Below are positions 35,359 through 43,189 of a DNA stretch of 64,000 nt, one piece after another. The notes beneath the pieces are model-generated. The model did no database searches, was not told the DNA's origin, and was given only the letters and a program-made list of their open reading frames with translations. Location of the stretch: contig NZ_JACHXV010000001.1 of the NCBI RefSeq assembly GCF_014192375.1, positions 124,001 to 188,000 of the forward strand. The letters are read 5' to 3'. How positions within the stretch are numbered: the first letter of the stretch is position 1; every line of letters starts with the position of its first letter. Origin of the DNA: Endobacter medicaginis. Its GTDB lineage: Bacteria; Pseudomonadota; Alphaproteobacteria; Acetobacterales; Acetobacteraceae. The position numbers and the translations under genes are program-made.

Positions 35359-36312
35359 ATGTTCAAGACCACCAGGATGATGCTCGCCGCCTCCGCGGTC
35401 GCCATCGGCACGCTCGGCGCCGCCCATCCCGCATCCGCCAGCGGGCTGCTCTCGATCATCGTCAATGACCCGTCGAATCCGTTCTGGATGGCGGAGGGCA
35501 ACGCTGCCGCGGCGGAAGCGAAGAAGCTCGGCTATACGCCGAACGTTTCCGCCCACAAGGGCGATACCAATGTCGAGAGCAATCTCGTCGACACCGCGAT
35601 CACCAACCATGCCAAGGCGATCATCCTCGATCCGGCCAATGCCTCGGGCTCGATCGGTGCGGTGCGCAAGGCGGTCGCCGCCCATATCCCGGTGTTCCTG
35701 ATCAATGCCGAGATCAACCAGGCTGGACTCGCCCGTGCGCAGCTCGTCTCGAACAACGCCCAGGGTGCTGCGCTGGGCGCGATGGAATGGGTCAAGGATG
35801 TCGGCGAGAAGGGCGACTATGCCGAGCTGACCGGCGCACCGTCCGACAACAACGCGGCCACCCGCGCCAATGGCTACGAGACGGTGCTGAGCCAGTACCC
35901 CGACCTCAAGCAGGTCGCCTCCCAGGTCGCCAACTGGGACCGCACCCAGGGGCATGACAAGATGCAGAGCATGCTGCAGGCGCATCCCGACATCATCGGC
36001 GTGATCAGCGGCAATGACGACATGGCGCTGGGTGCGATCGCGGCACTCAAGGAGGCTGGCAAGCTTGCTGCGGTGAAGGTCGGCGGCTTCGATGGCTCGC
36101 CCGACGCGGTGGCCTCCGTACGTGCCGGCGAGCTTCAGTACACCGTGCTCCAGCCGGTCACCGCCTTCGCCGCCAAGGCGGTCGACGAGGCGGATTCCTG
36201 GCTGAAGACCGGCAAGACCGGTGCGGCGACCGAAAAGCAGATCTTCGATTGCGTGCTGATCACGAAGTCCAACGCGGACAAGTATACCGCGCCCTTCGTG
36301 CTGTCGAAGTAA
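35359..36312 (+). CDS. eryG: Periplasmic sugar-binding protein of the importer (EryG-like)
   Basis: 317 residues from the ATG at 35359, preceded by AAGAAGGA. A signal peptide (MFKTTRMMLAASAVAIGTLG, cleavage near ASA-S) leads into a type I periplasmic-binding fold: LLSIIVNDPSNPFWMAEGNA, NLVDTAITNHAKAIILDPAN, EINQAGLARAQLVSNN, DNNAATRANGYETVL, VISGNDDMALGAIAALKEAG and VGGFDGSPDAV. It delivers substrate to the importer. It is last in the operon and is followed by a strong terminator. Confidence 0.9.
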   Translation: MFKTTRMMLAASAVAIGTLGAAHPASASGLLSIIVNDPSNPFWMAEGNAAAAEAKKLGYTPNVSAHKGDTNVESNLVDTAITNHAKAIILDPANASGSIGAVRKAVAAHIPVFLINAEINQAGLARAQLVSNNAQGAALGAMEWVKDVGEKGDYAELTGAPSDNNAATRANGYETVLSQYPDLKQVASQVANWDRTQGHDKMQSMLQAHPDIIGVISGNDDMALGAIAALKEAGKLAAVKVGGFDGSPDAVASVRAGELQYTVLQPVTAFAAKAVDEADSWLKTGKTGAATEKQIFDCVLITKSNADKYTAPFVLSK

Positions 36313-36321
36313 CGCCTGGTG

Positions 36322-36358
36322 TTGCAGGTGAGGGTGGACGTGCCACCCTCACCTGCAA
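36322..36358. terminator. Bidirectional terminator after the ery operon
   Basis: A perfect 16-bp stem, TTGCAGGTGAGGGTGG paired with its complement, with a 5-base loop. It fills the gap between convergent eryG and the glycosyltransferase gene (whose stop is at 36359). Confidence 0.8.
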
Positions 36359-39049
36359 TCATTCCAGCGTTTCGGGATCGACGAGATTGAAGAACGGCAG
36401 CTTGTCGACGCTGAAGAAGCGCGAATAGCCTGGGTCGTTGCGGAAGATCGGCCGGTCGCCCCAGCGTTTCTGCATCGTCTGCGATTCGCGAAAGAACCGC
36501 GCCTCGTGCTCGGGTTTTTCGTCGCTGCCGCGCGAGAGGCTCTCGTGGTGGAAGGCGCAGACCTCCGCACAGTAGATGACGCGATAACCCGCCTCGCGGA
36601 TCTTGAGGCAGAGATCGACATCGTTGTAGGCGACCTGAAGCGAGACCTCGTCGAACCCGCCCACGGCGCGATAGGCGGAGGCGCGCACCAGCATGCCGGC
36701 GGCGGTGACGGCGGAATACTCGTTGCTGAGCGCGGCACGGCCGATATAGCCGTAATCGTCGTATTTGAGGCCGCGATGCACGTGGGCCGCGACACCTGCC
36801 GCACCGACGATCACGCCGGTATGCTGCATGGTGTTGTTCGGATACAGCAGCTTCATGCCGACGACGCCGACATCGTCGGCCGACAGCGCCTCGCCGACGA
36901 GGATGTTGAGCCAGTCCGGCTGGTCGATGAACACGTCGTTGTTCATGAAGAAGAAGAACTCGGCATCGTTGCCGGCGCAGGCGAGATTGTTGAGCCGCGA
37001 GTAGTTGAACGGCTCCTCCACGTCGAGCACGCTGACGCGGCGGGTCTTGCGCGCACGCGCGATGAAGCGCTCAGCCTCCCGCGTCACTGACCAGTTGTTG
37101 ACCAGGATGATGTCGTAATTGGCGTATTTCGTGTGCTTGAGTAGATCGTCGAGGCAGCGCTGCGTGGTCTCGATCTCGTCCTTGAACGGAATGATGATGG
37201 AAACGCGCGGCAGTTTCGCCGGCAGTTCCCATTTGACGCCATACAGCGTGAGCCCGTTGACCGAGCTCACCTTGGCCTTCACCCCGCGCCGCTTGAGATG
37301 GTCGCCCACCGCGCGAATGCCGGCATCGATCGCATAGGTCTTGTTGTCGACACGCACCGCGGTCGAATTCGGCGTCTTGCGCCAGTGATACAGCACCTCG
37401 CGCACGTGATGCACCTGGTCGAAACGGATCTCCTCCGACACGCGCAGCACGAAATCGTGGTCCTGCGCGCCGTCATAGGCGGTACGCAGATGGCCCACCT
37501 TCTTCATCACCTCGGTATCGACCATGGTGATGTGGCAGATGTAGTTGCAGCCGAGCAGGTAGCGGTAATTGAAATCCGGCTTGAAATTCGGCTCCAGATA
37601 ATAGCCGGCCTGGTCGATCTTGTCCTCGTCGGAGAAGATCAGCTTGGCACCCGTGCGCTCGGCGCCATCGACCATCATCTCGACCGCGACATCGACCAGC
37701 AGGTCGTCATGGTCGAAGAACAGCGTGTATTTGCCGCGCACCACGCCCATGCCGGCATTGGTCGCACCGGCGATGCCCTGGTTTTTCTTCAGCCGCACGC
37801 TGCGGATACGGCTGTCGCGCGCGCAGTAATCGTCGACCACCTTCATCACCTCGGCCGACTTGCAGCCGTCATCGATGATGATCAGTTCCCAGTTGGCATA
37901 GGTCTGCGCGATCACCGAATCGACCGCGGCGGTGAAGTCCGAGATCAGCGGCTTGTAGGTGGGCACCAGGATCGACACCAGCGGCCGACTCATCGGATCG
38001 ACGGAGTTGTCGCGCGCATCGTCGACCCGCTGGCGCAGGGTGCGGTAGTAGATCCGCGCCCAGCGGTCATAGTCGTTGAGATCGTAGTCCGGCGTCGGCA
38101 TCGCATTGATGACTTCGTTGCGCAGCCGGGTGATCTCCTTGTAGAGCACCTCGATCGTGCGCGAGACGTCGACGAGCTGCGCTTCCAGCGCGTTGTCGGC
38201 AAGCGAGGTCACCAGCGGGCTGCCGCTGAGCTCGGTATGGTCGGGCAGGGCGTAAATGCGGATCGTATGTTGTCCCGATCCCTTGAAGCGCTGCGGCAGG
38301 CCGACCTCGTAGCCGCAGTTGGGATCGCAGTTCAGCACCGAGGCGACGTCGCCTCGATAGCGATCGGCCCGCACCTGCGCCACCTTGGCACCATCGACCG
38401 TCACCTGGATCAGTACGCCGCCGATCCGCTCGCCGCTGAGCAGATGGTGGTTCAGCACCCAGCCGCGCAGCTTGCCGCGCTTGAAGCCGTCGACGAAGCT
38501 CATCAGATTGACCGGCGGCAGCGAGGCGAAGGTGAAACCATCCTCGCGCTTGTCGGGATCGAGCGGATCGACGGTCGGCACCACGCTGCGATCCGGCAGC
38601 CGCAGGCAGATGCGGTGCTCCTCGCCATCGAAGAACGCCTCCGGGATCTTGAACTCGAACCCCACCTTGCCGGTCGGGTGATTGAACGCGACGCGCACGT
38701 CCTCGCGCACCATTTCGCACACCGCCCGGCCGACTTCCTGCCGGTCGATCAGCACATGCACGACCGGCGGCTCGGCCATGTTGGCGAGGTTCAGCGCCCA
38801 GCCACGCGCGATGCCGTCGGTGAAGCTGTCGAAATGCCCGACATAGGGGCTCGGCGCCGTGGCGATCCTGGCTTCGGGGGGGGGCGGAGCCGATGCCCGC
38901 GCGGCGGGCCCGTGCCCGGGCCTGCTCGCCTCGGTCGGGACCGGCTCGGGCGCCTCCGCCGTCTTCAGGGGCATGGCACGCTTGCCTTTGGCGGGCGATG
39001 TCGCACCTGCCCGGGGCGAGGGTCCGGTAGAGGGCCGTTTGGTCGGCAT
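36359..39049 (-). CDS. Two-domain GT2 family glycosyltransferase
   Basis: 896 residues from the ATG at 39049 (MPTKRPSTG). The first ~80 residues are Pro/Ala-rich; about 85-320 is a beta-rich region of two similar units (YVGHFDSFTDGIARGWALNL and FVDGFKRGKLRGWVLNH). Two GT-A domains follow. One starts near PLVSILVPTYKP with FFDHDDLL and LIFSDEDKID. The other starts near PRVSIIIPFKDE with FMNNDVFI, TAAGMLVRASAYRAVGGFDE and AYNDVDLCLKIREAGYRVIY. Such proteins build surface polysaccharides; whether it acts on hopanoids cannot be told. It sits 40 bases after hpnG on the same strand. Confidence 0.88.
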   Translation of the reverse strand: MPTKRPSTGPSPRAGATSPAKGKRAMPLKTAEAPEPVPTEASRPGHGPAARASAPPPPEARIATAPSPYVGHFDSFTDGIARGWALNLANMAEPPVVHVLIDRQEVGRAVCEMVREDVRVAFNHPTGKVGFEFKIPEAFFDGEEHRICLRLPDRSVVPTVDPLDPDKREDGFTFASLPPVNLMSFVDGFKRGKLRGWVLNHHLLSGERIGGVLIQVTVDGAKVAQVRADRYRGDVASVLNCDPNCGYEVGLPQRFKGSGQHTIRIYALPDHTELSGSPLVTSLADNALEAQLVDVSRTIEVLYKEITRLRNEVINAMPTPDYDLNDYDRWARIYYRTLRQRVDDARDNSVDPMSRPLVSILVPTYKPLISDFTAAVDSVIAQTYANWELIIIDDGCKSAEVMKVVDDYCARDSRIRSVRLKKNQGIAGATNAGMGVVRGKYTLFFDHDDLLVDVAVEMMVDGAERTGAKLIFSDEDKIDQAGYYLEPNFKPDFNYRYLLGCNYICHITMVDTEVMKKVGHLRTAYDGAQDHDFVLRVSEEIRFDQVHHVREVLYHWRKTPNSTAVRVDNKTYAIDAGIRAVGDHLKRRGVKAKVSSVNGLTLYGVKWELPAKLPRVSIIIPFKDEIETTQRCLDDLLKHTKYANYDIILVNNWSVTREAERFIARARKTRRVSVLDVEEPFNYSRLNNLACAGNDAEFFFFMNNDVFIDQPDWLNILVGEALSADDVGVVGMKLLYPNNTMQHTGVIVGAAGVAAHVHRGLKYDDYGYIGRAALSNEYSAVTAAGMLVRASAYRAVGGFDEVSLQVAYNDVDLCLKIREAGYRVIYCAEVCAFHHESLSRGSDEKPEHEARFFRESQTMQKRWGDRPIFRNDPGYSRFFSVDKLPFFNLVDPETLE

Positions 39050-39089
39050 GCCTGGGTGAACTCCGCAAATCGGCCGGGGAGGGAGAAGC

Positions 39090-39749
39090 CTAACAACTGC
39101 CGGTAGGCCCGGCAATCCGCCTGACCGCCTCGCCGAGCGCACGCCGCGCGCGCGCCGCATCGCCTCCCAGGGCGATCAGCGCACCGATCAGCGTCGGGCG
39201 GCGCAGCACGGCCAGACCCAGGCGCACCATCGCCACCCCGCCGCCCGCATCGAGTGCCTGTGCGGCTGCATCGGGCAGGTCGCGGCTGACCGGATCGCAC
39301 ACCGCGCGCAGCACCGCGAAGCCGATCCCGGCGGCCGATGCTGCCTCGGCCACCATGCCGCTCTCCATGTCCAGCCCAGCGAAGCGTCCGCCCGCCGCCA
39401 GCGCGCGTTTCCGAGCAGCGGAGGTCACCACGCGCGAGCTGTGCAGTAGCGGCTGACGGTTGCCGCGCGCGGCGAGCCGCGAAGCGAGCGCCGGATCGAC
39501 CGGGTACGCCTGTCCGTCCACCACCACCTCGTCCGGACACAGCAGGGTCCCGGCCGGCGCGGCATCCACCAGCCCCGCCGCCAGCCCGAAGCTCAGCAGC
39601 CCGTCCGCCCCGTGCCCGATCAGCTGCCGCGCCGCAGCCAGGCCCCCCGCCGACTGGCCGCCGCCGATCTCGATGCCCATCACCCAGGGCAGGGCCAGCA
39701 GCGGTGCGGCCAGCCGCGCCTCGCTGCGCATGCCGACCACGATCCCCAC
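39090..39749 (-). CDS. hpnG: Hopanoid-associated phosphorylase/nucleosidase HpnG
   Basis: 219 residues from the GTG at 39749 (MGIVVGMRSEARLA). MTA/SAH-nucleosidase-like features are GGGQSAGGLAAARQLIGHGA, LLSFGLAAGLVDAAPAG, FAGLDMESGMVAEAASAAG and FAVLRAVCDPVSRDLP. HpnG releases adenine from adenosylhopane on the way to ribosylhopane/bacteriohopanetetrol. The start lies 23 bases after the shc stop; an earlier start inside shc is possible. It is the last hpn gene of the operon in this window. Confidence 0.87.
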   Translation of the reverse strand: MGIVVGMRSEARLAAPLLALPWVMGIEIGGGQSAGGLAAARQLIGHGADGLLSFGLAAGLVDAAPAGTLLCPDEVVVDGQAYPVDPALASRLAARGNRQPLLHSSRVVTSAARKRALAAGGRFAGLDMESGMVAEAASAAGIGFAVLRAVCDPVSRDLPDAAAQALDAGGGVAMVRLGLAVLRRPTLIGALIALGGDAARARRALGEAVRRIAGPTGSC

Positions 39750-39772
39750 CCGCCGGGGACGCGTCGCGATGT

Positions 39773-41734
39773 CTAGAATCCCCAGCCCACCCGCGCCGAG
39801 TTGCTCGCCGAAAGGTTGCGGAACCGTGACAGTGCCATCAGCGGGAAGTAGTGGCGGTAGCCGTGGTAACGCAGGTAGAAGACCCGCGGGAAACCCACCG
39901 CATTGTGCTGCGGCTCGTCCCAGCTCCCGGCCTCGGTCTGATGGGCGGCGAGCCACGCCACCCCGCGCGAGACGGCCTCGTCGCGTACCCGGCCGGCCGC
40001 CATCAGCCCCAGCACCGCCCAGGCGGTCTGCGAGGGCAGCGAACAGCGATAGGTGCCGCGCGGGCCGCCCGCGTCGTAGCTCTCCTGCCCCTCGCCCCAG
40101 CCACCATCTTCGTTCTGCACCGACACCAGCCAATCCGCCGCCCGGACCACCGCCGGGTCGTCGCTCGCCAGCCCCGCCGCATTGAGCGCGCAGAGTACCG
40201 ACCACGTGCCGTAGATGTAGTTCGTCCCCCAACGCCCGAACCACGCCCCGTCCGCCTCCTGCTCCGACCGCAGCCAGGCCAGCCCGCGCTCGATCGACGG
40301 ACGGTCTTCCGCGTGACCGAGCTGGCAGAGGAACGAGATGCAGCGCGCTGTGACATCCGCGGTCGGCGGATCGAGCAGCGCGCCATGATCGGCGAACGGC
40401 ACGTAGTTGAGGAAATCGGTATTGTTGTCGATGTCGAACGCGCCCCAGCCGCCATTCGCACTCTGCATGCCGAGGATCCACACCCGCGCCCGCTCGACCG
40501 CCGCCGCCGTTGCCGGGTCGCCCGAACGATGCATCAGCATCCCCACCACGGCGGTATCGTCCACGTCCGGATAATGGTCGTTGCGGTACTGGAAGGCCCA
40601 GCCGCCCGGCGCGAGATCGGGTGCGGCCACCGACCAGTCGCCGCGCACCCGCACCTCGCGCCCCAGCAACCATTCATTTGCCGCGCCCACCGCCGCCGGT
40701 GCCTCGCCGACCGTCCGACCGCCGGCCTCCTGTGCCCGCTCGAGCACCGCATGCCCGGCCAGTGCCGTGTCCCACACCGGCGACACGCAGGGCTGGCAAT
40801 AGGTTTCCACCCCGTCCGGCGTCTCGTGGCGCACCAGCAGCCGGCGCAGCGATTCGCGCGCCGTCGCCGCGCGCGGATCATCCGCCGCGACCCCCAGCGC
40901 ATCGAACATCATCACCGAATTGGCCATCGCCGGGTAGATCGCGCCCAGCCCGTCCACCCCGTTGAGCCGCTCGGTGACGAACGCCACCGCCGCGTCGATG
41001 GCCTTCTGTCTCGTGGCGCGCGGGATCAGCTTTTCGGCCGGCCGCAGCATCGCATCGATCGCCCGGAAGCCGCGCCCTTTCCAGTTGTCGCCGAGCACCG
41101 AGCGCGAATGCCAGTCGCGGACCTGCTCAGGCGGCACCACGAACAGCTCGTCGATCCGCACGCCACGCGGATTGCGCGCTGAGGGGCGCAACGCCGCCAG
41201 CACCAGCAGCGGCACCGTCACCGTGCGCGACCAGTAGGACACCTTCCAGATGCTGAACGGTGCGGTGGCCGGCAACAGCACCAGCTCCACCGGCATCGCC
41301 GGCGTCGCCCGCCACGGCACGAAGCCGAACAGGGCGAGCTGGAAGCGGGTGAACACGTTGGTCTTCGCCGCCCCGCCGGCCGCCAGGATCGCCTCGCGGG
41401 CGCGCATCATGTGCGGCGCATCCGGCGCATCCCCGATCGCCTTGAGTGCGAAATAGGCCTTTACGCTGGCCGAGATGTCGAACGCGCCGTCGTGATACAG
41501 CGCCCAGCCGCCATGATCGGCCTGGATGCGCCGGATATAGCGGCCGATCTCGGCCGCCAGCCCGTCATCGATCTCGTCGAGATAATGCATCAGCAGCACG
41601 TATTCGGACGGGATCGTCACGTCCGATTCGAGCTCGAACACCAGATGCCCGTCCGGCTGCCTCACGCCTTCGAGCCACGCGCCGGCTCGCTCGATGCAGT
41701 CTTCGAGGGTGTTTGGGGTCAGGGCATCCAACAT
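39773..41734 (-). CDS. shc: Squalene-hopene cyclase
   Basis: 653 residues. The catalytic acid motif DVDDTA is at about 390-395. Several QW repeats (for example QADHGGWALYHDG, QSANGGWGAFDIDN, QEADGAWFGRWG, QNEDGGWGEGQES and TEAGSWDEPQHN) stabilise the alpha/alpha barrels. The C-terminus FPRVFYLRYHGYRHYFPLMA is typical. The enzyme cyclises squalene to hopene/diplopterol at the inner membrane. It lies between hpnE (26-base gap) and hpnG. Confidence 0.97.
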   Translation of the reverse strand: MLDALTPNTLEDCIERAGAWLEGVRQPDGHLVFELESDVTIPSEYVLLMHYLDEIDDGLAAEIGRYIRRIQADHGGWALYHDGAFDISASVKAYFALKAIGDAPDAPHMMRAREAILAAGGAAKTNVFTRFQLALFGFVPWRATPAMPVELVLLPATAPFSIWKVSYWSRTVTVPLLVLAALRPSARNPRGVRIDELFVVPPEQVRDWHSRSVLGDNWKGRGFRAIDAMLRPAEKLIPRATRQKAIDAAVAFVTERLNGVDGLGAIYPAMANSVMMFDALGVAADDPRAATARESLRRLLVRHETPDGVETYCQPCVSPVWDTALAGHAVLERAQEAGGRTVGEAPAAVGAANEWLLGREVRVRGDWSVAAPDLAPGGWAFQYRNDHYPDVDDTAVVGMLMHRSGDPATAAAVERARVWILGMQSANGGWGAFDIDNNTDFLNYVPFADHGALLDPPTADVTARCISFLCQLGHAEDRPSIERGLAWLRSEQEADGAWFGRWGTNYIYGTWSVLCALNAAGLASDDPAVVRAADWLVSVQNEDGGWGEGQESYDAGGPRGTYRCSLPSQTAWAVLGLMAAGRVRDEAVSRGVAWLAAHQTEAGSWDEPQHNAVGFPRVFYLRYHGYRHYFPLMALSRFRNLSASNSARVGWGF

Positions 41735-41760
41735 CGTGGCTCGAGATATAGTCCGCGGAT

Positions 41761-43062
41761 CTATCCGGCCAAACAGGCTTTGGCCGCACTGTGGCCGGAA
41801 CGCAACGCGCCTTCGATCGTCGCCGGCAGTCCGGTCGCCGTCCAGTCACCAGCGAGGAACAGATTGTTACGGGCGGTCCGCGTCCCCGGCCGCCGCCGCG
41901 CCTGCTCCGGCGTCGCCGCGAATGTCGCCCGCTTCTCGCGCACCAGCCGATACGCGGGCACCCCTTCCGGCAGCAGCGCGCCCGCCGCTGGCGGCAGCGC
42001 GGCCCTGATCTCCCCCCAGACCTGCGCCGCCAGCCCCTCGGCCTCGCGATCCGCGAGATGGTTCGCCGCACTGATCGTCACCGACACCACGCCCGGCTTG
42101 AGGAAGATCCACTCCGCCAGCCCGCCGATCACGCCGACGAACCCGGCCCGTCCGACATCTCCCGCCGCTCGCGCCAGACCCGGCGTCAGGCGGTCCTCAT
42201 GACGGTAATGCAGGTTCACGATCGCCTCGAACGCATCCGGCACCACCAGCCCCGGCAGTACCGCACTCGCCAGCGCCGCCGTCACCGGCGCGTTCGCCGC
42301 CAGCACCACCCGGTCGCCTGCATCGAGCGTCACCCCGCCCTCCGGACCCTCGATCCGCGACACGACATCACCCGCAGCCACCAGCCCCGCCGCCCGCCAC
42401 CCGGTCCGGATCACCGCCCCGCGCGCCAGCAGCCAGTCCCGCGCCGGATCGATCAGGCTCTCCGACAGCCCCTCCGCCGGCGTCGCCGGCACGCACGCAG
42501 CGCCCCCCAGCGCAAGACTTTCCCGCATCACCGCCGCCAGCAGCGCCGCACTCCCGGTCTCCACCGGCGTGTTGAGCGCCGACACCGCCAGCGGCACCAG
42601 CAGCCGCTCCGCCAGCGCCCCTAGCGCGAGGCAGGCCGCAACACTTGTCGCCTCGCCCGCCCGCAACAGCCGCCCCAGCGACGCCAGCTCCCCCAGCCGC
42701 ATCCCCGGCACCCGACGCCGCCGGTCCAGCACCCACCACGGCACCCGTCCGCGCCCCAGATCGAGCGTCCACCGCGTCCCGTCGCGCAGATCCGCGAACG
42801 GAAACATTGCTCGCCCCGGCCCGCTCAGCGAATGCCGCATCCCGAACCGGTCCAGCCAGTCAAACACCGCCCGGTTGCCGGACAGGATCAGGTGATTGCC
42901 GTTGTCCAGCCGGCAGCCCAGTGCGCGGTCGTCATACGATCGGCACCGCCCGCCGAGCGCCGGCCCCGCCTCGTACAGCGCGACCCGCTCGCCCGCCTCG
43001 ACCAGCGACACCGCACAGGCCAGCCCCGCCAGCCCACCGCCGATGATGTGCGTGACTGTCAT
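41761..43062 (-). CDS. hpnE: Hydroxysqualene dehydroxylase HpnE
   Basis: 433 residues from the ATG at 43062 (MTVTHIIGGGLAGLACAVSL). The dinucleotide-binding GGGLAGL, then YEAGPALGGRCRSYDD and LDNGNHLILSGN, are those of phytoene-desaturase-like HpnE. The C-terminus LFLAGDWTATGLPATIEGAL is the FAD-binding motif of the amine-oxidase superfamily. HpnE reduces hydroxysqualene to squalene. Its ribosome-binding region lies in repeat copy 3 and is weak. An open frame continues 41 codons upstream only because it reads through that repeat. Confidence 0.94.
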   Translation of the reverse strand: MTVTHIIGGGLAGLACAVSLVEAGERVALYEAGPALGGRCRSYDDRALGCRLDNGNHLILSGNRAVFDWLDRFGMRHSLSGPGRAMFPFADLRDGTRWTLDLGRGRVPWWVLDRRRRVPGMRLGELASLGRLLRAGEATSVAACLALGALAERLLVPLAVSALNTPVETGSAALLAAVMRESLALGGAACVPATPAEGLSESLIDPARDWLLARGAVIRTGWRAAGLVAAGDVVSRIEGPEGGVTLDAGDRVVLAANAPVTAALASAVLPGLVVPDAFEAIVNLHYRHEDRLTPGLARAAGDVGRAGFVGVIGGLAEWIFLKPGVVSVTISAANHLADREAEGLAAQVWGEIRAALPPAAGALLPEGVPAYRLVREKRATFAATPEQARRRPGTRTARNNLFLAGDWTATGLPATIEGALRSGHSAAKACLAG

Positions 43063-43070
43063 CAGGGATT

Positions 43071-43182
43071 CTTCTTTTTCTGAAGAAAAAGAAGCAAAAA
43101 GACTTCGATCCGTTTGGCCTCGGGGCTGAGACCCCGAGGCCAAACGGATGAAAGTTCTTTGGTTCTTTCTTTCAAGAAAGAA
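43071..43182 (+). repeat. Bipartite T/A-hairpin repeat, copy 3 (inside the hpn operon)
   Basis: Left hairpin CTTCTTTTTC-TGAA-GAAAAAGAAG (43071-43094) and right hairpin to 43182 are both intact. The centre is a perfect 18-bp stem (43108-43125 with 43132-43149), loop CTGAGA. The flanks AGGGATT (43064-43070) and AATCCCT (43184-43190) are also complementary, so the whole 127 bases form one large palindrome. It separates hpnCD from hpnE. Confidence 0.9.
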
Positions 43183-43189
43183 CAATCCC

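Noticed and set aside
43063-43185. N-terminal extension of hpnE reading MFFLERKNQRTF
   Set aside because: It is translation of repeat copy 3; the family start MTVTHIIGGG begins at 43062.
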